A stretch of DNA of 64,000 bases from the NCBI GenBank assembly GCA_021521415.1, contig JAIQDT010014344.1:166095-230094 (forward strand), in the 5' to 3' direction. Of this stretch, positions 59,559 to 64,000 are shown in pieces. A program made the position numbers and the translations under genes. Position 1 is the stretch's first letter; every line of letters begins with the position of its first letter. Below the pieces are notes generated by a model, which saw only the letters and a program-made list of their open reading frames with translations, searched no databases and was not told where the DNA came from. Source of the stretch: Bidens hawaiensis. Its lineage: Eukaryota; Streptophyta; Magnoliopsida; Asterales; Asteraceae.

Positions 59559-59614
59559 GGGAAAGAGAAAAGAAAAGTGGAGTGTGAAGGCAGAAAGCAC
59601 AAATGATTATACAA

Positions 59615-61052
59615 GGTGAAAGTTATATATTTGGTCCTTTGGTTTTGGTTTTGGTTTTGGTTTTGGTTACTGACGGGTATTGTCTGGTAACTTTTTATGG
59701 TAAGGGCTTAAAATTGTGCTACAAGTTAGTGAGAATTTTTGGTAAATTGAATGTATGTAACGATAATATGAGTCATAAGTTCATAACCTATGCATAAGTC
59801 ATTAACATATCAAAACAAGGGGAAAATATTGGATTAAGTAACTTTAATTTCTTATAATTGTGGATGAAATTGGTTTGTAATAGTTGCTAATGAAGCAAAG
59901 GTCATCTTAATGTTTAATACGTATATGGTTGCTACGGAAATCAAGGGACACCAATAAGTATGGTTATAATTACGTATAAGATGTGCCATCTTAATTCAGC
60001 TTCGTTATATGCTTCACAAAAGTGTCATAAATTCTGACTTTGAATATGTTAACTTGGTCATTGATGTCATTTCCATGACTAAAGACTAAAGATTTGAATC
60101 CACATGAACTTTGAACCAAAATAGTAGTTTCGATTTCATAATTACTACTTATCATCAATACACAACATTCAAATTTAGATTTTAAGAACAATTCCAACAT
60201 TGATTTTTAGACTGAAGCAGTCTGAGCGAATGAGTGCAGGGTCAGACATGTGCAATGGTGGCAGTTTCGTTCGTTTGCTTTGGGTATTCGCATTTTCAGA
60301 TGCAGACAGACGAGAATGTGGTGAGGCACGATTCTCACAACTATATTTATGTTTCGTGGTGGAAGCGTTGAAGAGGAAATAAACGTTTTAAAAAGATGTA
60401 TGAAAGTGAACTTAGAAATCTGATTTTACGCGGTTAATGCATTTGAAAAAGGATGCGCGGATATCTTTTAGCGACTTTTTTTTTGTTATTATCACTTCTA
60501 AAGTTCTATAAAACATTTGACTTTTAATCTACATATAACGTGTGAGATTAAATTAATAAATTTATCATACGTTATTTGACATTTGAGACTGAAAATGATT
60601 TTTACAAGTTGGAGTAAAGAAGGTGGCCTGCCGTCCACTAGGACCGGATTTACTTGAACCGGACAACCGGTAACGCCCATATGTTTCCTTTTCATACAAT
60701 CTTCAACATCCACACCTACAATTAAAATTTATTTTCAAACTTTTAACTTCTAGTCAATCAAAATGTTTCGATTATGAGCATCGGCCACCCACATACTACG
60801 TCTAGTCATTTAACTTTTATTTAGGAAAAAAAAATTATTTAAATACTTATTAAAACACAAATGGAAGGTATCTATTATGGAAACCAAATACAATACAGTA
60901 TATTATTACCTAAAATGTTGTAGAAGTTATTAGCCTGATGAATCCATAATTTTCGTAGCTGCCTAATTTATTATAAATATTATAGGCTTATATCTATAAC
61001 GTCCCATGATAATTGAGGTTTTACCATCTTATCTTAAAAGTAGTTTTAAATG
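59615..61052. other. AT-rich intergenic
   Basis: A short GGTTTT tandem run lies at 59638-59668. No recognisable gene; small ORFs at 60200 and 60498 have no support. Confidence 0.4.
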
Positions 61053-61461
61053 TGTAGGGGTATGGTATTAAACCCGGTTTACAATCCTAAATTTATTATA
61101 TTTGGTTTGTTTTATTATATGGGCTAATACATTTGTTATTGGGCTGAGGAGGTTTGTGGAGGTAGCCCTAATTGGGCTAGGCCCATTAGGGTATCATGAT
61201 GGTGGCCATGAGACTCTATATAAGGAGGTCTTCACCTCCTTATCATGGGGTCATGCTCAGTAGGTGCCACCACCAGTTTTTGTGTCTGTGAACAAGAGAT
61301 CTTGAAGATCTCTTAGCGGTCACCTCCACACCCCCAAAACGCCACTGCAGATCGCGAGCAGCCGGAGGAGAGGATCAGCAGATCAGGATGCGGTTCATTC
61401 ATCTCGAAATCCGTGGAAGCTCCGTCATGAGTCAGGTCAGATTCCATTTCGTGCTTCGACA
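61053..61461 (+). repeat. 5' LTR of the second element
   Basis: 409 bp, TG..CA, TATA context CTCTATATAAGG at about 61213-61224. Collinear with 1530-1939 throughout. Confidence 0.88.
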
Positions 61462-61539
61462 TTGGCGCCATCCGTGGGACGGCAATGAACCACACTGGCC
61501 TCTCTTCTCGGCCCTCCGATCCGTTCATCAAAATCTCAG

Positions 61540-61765
61540 GAAGAACCACCGAGCTCTTGGGGAAAACCCTTAGATCTATGTTTTCAGATCTGGAAAATAC
61601 TTCCAAATCTGGAAGATGCAGGAGGAAACCACCAAGCTTTTGGGGAAAATCCTTAGATCTGTGTTTTCAGACCTGGAAAATACCTCCAGATCTGGAAGAA
61701 ACAGGAAGAAAATGAGCTTTTGAGGAAAACCCTCAGATCTGGGTTTTCAGATCTGGGTTCGTCCG
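61540..61765 (+). repeat. About 80 bp repeat, three copies in leader
   Basis: Units contain 'ggaaaa(c/t)cctta/cagatct' and 'cagatctgg' motifs. The first element has a partial version at 2030-2240, so this segment expanded in the second copy. Confidence 0.75.
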
Positions 61766-61862
61766 AGCAGCAGCCACACCTCATATTCATAGGTTTATAA
61801 ACCCTATCAGATCTGTTGGTTTTACATAAAACCTACCTGATGTGGATATTCAAAACCTTTGG

Positions 61863-62350
61863 GTCGCGCGCGCGCCCAGGCGATTACTCCGCGCCACAGC
61901 GGGTCGCGCGCGCGCCCAGGCAATTACTCCGCGCCTTAAGCGAACACTCCGCGCCACAGCGGGTCGCGCGCGCTCCAGGCGATTACTCCGCGCCACAGCG
62001 GGTCGCGCTGCGCGGCGCCCAGGCGATTACTCTGCGCATCAGCGGGTCGCGCGCGCGCGCCCAGGCGATTACTCTGCGCCACAGCGGGTCGCGCGCGCGC
62101 CCAGGCGATTACTCTGCGCCTCAGCGGGTCGCGCGCGCGCGCCCAGTCAATTACTCTGTGCCACAGCGCGCGCGCGCGCCTTAAGCGATTACTCCGCGCC
62201 ACAGCGGGTCGCGCGCGCTCCAGGCGATTATTCCTGCCACAGCGGGTCGCGCGCGCGCCCAGGCAATTACTCCGCGCCACAGCGGGTCGCGCTGCGCGCG
62301 CGCCCAGGCAATTACTCCGCGCCACAGCGGGTCGCGCGCGCGCCCCCAGA
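61863..62350 (+). repeat. GC-rich array, first block
   Basis: About 12 units of roughly 40 bp with variable (GC)n length, so the period is less regular than the 41 bp array of the first element. The alternating GCGCGC stretches could adopt Z-DNA. Further blocks are at 62690-63110 and 63615-64000. Confidence 0.9.
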
Positions 62351-62363
62351 CATGAAGGCAGAG

Positions 62364-62616
62364 CATGCTCAAGCAATAAGCATGCTCAAGCATCAAGCAT
62401 GCTCAAGCAGCAAGCATGCTCAAGCATCAAGCATGCTCAAGCAATAAGCATGCTCAAGCAGCAAGCATGCTCAAAGCATCAAGCATGCTCAAGCAATAAG
62501 CATGCCCAAGCATCAAGCATGCTCAAGCAGCAAGCATGCTCAAGCATCAAGCATGCTCAAGCAATAAGCATGCTCAAGCAGCAAGCATGCTCAAGCATCA
62601 AGCATGCTCAAGCATC
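62364..62616 (+). repeat. 17 bp CATGCTCAAGCA array, first block
   Basis: About 15 units of 17 bp, in three variants ending AATAAG, ATCAAG and AGCAAG. The palindrome GCATGC recurs in each. A second block with about 25 units lies at 63124-63555. Confidence 0.93.
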
Positions 62617-63123
62617 AAGTACGCTATCAGATTTGTTGGTTTTACATAAAACCTACCTGATGTGGATATTCAAAACCTTTGGGTCGCGCGCGCGCCCAGG
62701 CAATTACTCTGCGCCTCAGCGGGTCGCGCGTTCGCGCCCAGGCAATTACTCTGCGCCAAAGCGGGTCGCGCAGCGGCGCGCCCACGCAATTACTCTGCGC
62801 CACAGCGCGTCGCGCGCGGCGCCCAGGCAATTACTCTGCGCCTCAGCGGGTCGCGCGCAGCGCGCCCAGGCAATTACTCTGCGCCACAGCGCTGCGCGCG
62901 CGCCTCAGGCGATTACTCCGCGCCACAGCGGGTCGCGCGCGCTCCAGGCGATTACTCCGCGCCACAGCGGTCGCGCGCGCCCAGGCAATTACTCCGCGCC
63001 ACAGCGGGGTCGCGCTCGCGCTCGCCCAGGCAATTACTCTGCGCCACAGCGCGCCTGCGCGCGCGCCCAGGCGATTACTCTGCGCCACAGCGGGTCGCCG
63101 CGCGCGCCCCCAGACATGAAGGC

Positions 63124-63555
63124 AGAGCATGCTCAAGCAATAAGCATGCTCAAGCATCAAGCATGCTCAAGCATCACGCATGCTCAAGCAATAAGCATGC
63201 TCAAGCAGCAAGCATGCTCAAAGCATCAAGCATGCTCAAGCAATAAGCATGCCCAAGCATCAAGCATGCTCAAGCAGGAAGCATGCTCAAGCATCAAGCA
63301 TGCTCAAGCAATAAGCATGCTCAAGCAGCAAGCATGCTCAAGCATCAAGCATGCTCAAGCAATAAGCATGCCCAAGCAATAAGCATGCTCAAGCAGCAAG
63401 CATGCTCAAGCATCAAGCATGCTCAAGCAATAAGCATGCCCAAGCATCAAGCATGCTCAAGCAGCAAGCATGCTCAAGCATCAAGCATGCTCAAGCAATA
63501 AGCATGCTCAAGCAGCAAGCATGCTCAAGCAGCAAGCATGCTCAAGCATCAAGTA
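63124..63555 (+). repeat. 17 bp array, second block
   Basis: Same 17 bp unit and variant set as 62364-62616 but longer. Occasional GCCC for GCTC changes are shared between the blocks, which indicates block duplication rather than independent growth. Confidence 0.93.
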
Positions 63556-64000
63556 CGCTATCAGATCTGTTGGTTTTACATAAAACCTACCTGATGTGGA
63601 TATTCAAAACCTTTGGGTCGCGCGCAGCGCCCAGGCAATTACTCTGCGCCACAGCGTGTCGCGCGCGCGCGCCCAGGCAATTACTCTGCGCCACAGCGGG
63701 TCGCGCGCGCGCGCCCAGGCAATTACTCTGAGCCACTGCGGGTCGCGCGCAGCGCCCAAGGAAATTACTCTGCGCCTCAGCGGGTCGCGCGCGCGCGCCC
63801 AGGCAATTACTCTGCGCCACAGCAGGTCGCGCGCGCGCGCCCAGGCAATTACTCTGCGCCACAGCGGGTTGCGCGCGCCCAGGCAATTACTCTGCGCCTC
63901 AGCGGGTCGCGCTGCAGCGCGCGCCTCAGGCAACTACTCTGCGCCTCAGCGGGTCGCGCGCGCGTGCCCAGGCAATTACTCTGCGCCACAGCGCCCAACA

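Larger units (their letters stand above)
61808..63561 (+). repeat. Higher-order repeat: leader + GC array + 17 bp array
   Basis: The leader block (CAGATCTGTTGG onward) starts at 61808, 62628 and 63562, giving periods of 820 and 934 bp. Each period holds a GC-rich array (about 37-46 bp units with 'acagcgggtcgcgcgc') followed by a 17 bp array. The third period is cut by the window end while still in the GC array. Confidence 0.9.
61053..64000 (+). mobile_element. Second minisatellite-filled LTR retrotransposon (runs off window)
   Basis: The 5' LTR 61053-61461 (TGTAGGGG ... TTCGACA) and the same PBS-like site TGGCGCCATCCGTGGGAC (61463-61480) show it belongs to the family of 1530-5268, though it is clearly more diverged from it than that element's two LTRs are from each other. 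The interior has three repeats of about 80 bp (61540-61760), the conserved leader, then alternating GC-rich and 17 bp arrays repeated as a unit. No gag or pol seen. The 3' LTR lies beyond 64000. Confidence 0.88.

Noticed and set aside
59638..59668. Telomere-like repeat
   Set aside because: The unit is GGTTTT, not the plant TTTAGGG, and there are only about five copies.
61816..63933. Many overlapping ORFs on both strands, up to 327 codons
   Set aside because: Same explanation: GC-rich and 17 bp arrays lack stop codons. Repeats, not genes.

Overview
This is plant nuclear DNA: AT-rich, mostly transposable elements, with spliced genes (GT..AG introns). An Asteraceae source is likely but not proven; it rests on the general look of the LTR families (termini such as TGTAACATCCCG and TGTCACACCCCGACC). 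I recognise only two ordinary host genes, both on the minus strand. One is a complete two-exon KAI2-type alpha/beta hydrolase (28090-29688, 270 aa, catalytic triad S95/D217/H246). The other is a single-exon plant-specific protein of unknown function (58577-59500). A third candidate is a small intact GRF zinc-finger gene carried inside a Mutator-like transposon (37868-38306).

Left part (1-22.7 kb). Small hAT-like and MITE elements come first. A 3.7 kb non-autonomous LTR retrotransposon follows (1530-5268, TSD GACCA); its inside is almost entirely four successive minisatellite arrays. Next is a structurally complete PIF/Harbinger transposon with an intact two-exon DDE transposase (8666-10795, TSD TTA). 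Then comes an 8.5 kb Athila-like Ty3/gypsy element (10845-19354), broken by three in-frame TAG codons and a frameshift. A CACTA remnant ends at 21015 and abuts a truncated gypsy-type LTR (21016-22725, minus).

Middle (22.7-37 kb). An RPA-like (DUF223) fragment possibly carried by a Helitron, a Tourist-like MITE, KAI2, and a second PIF-type element carrying only the Myb/NAM-associated ORF2 (31388-33230). The transposase element and the ORF2 element are therefore separate.

Nest (37.36-48.08 kb). A fold-back element with about 130 bp inverted repeats contains a solo LTR. That LTR contains a MULE (37602-42460, 9 bp TSD, about 140 bp TIRs, broken MURA plus an intact convergent GRF gene) and a second LTR-like insertion (43944-46799).

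Right part (48-64 kb). A plastid 16S rRNA fragment (NUPT), a hAT-like element, a TAA-flanked MITE, an internally deleted Copia element (52803-55510, TSD GCATG), a tRNA-derived SINE with an 18 bp perfect TSD, and the unknown-function gene. Last is a second member of the minisatellite-filled LTR family (61053 to window end), whose arrays are themselves repeated about every 0.8-0.9 kb.

The most unusual content is this LTR family: conserved LTRs and leader, no gag/pol, and a body made of 41, 17, 48 and 42 bp arrays, one with an exact 126 bp higher-order period.
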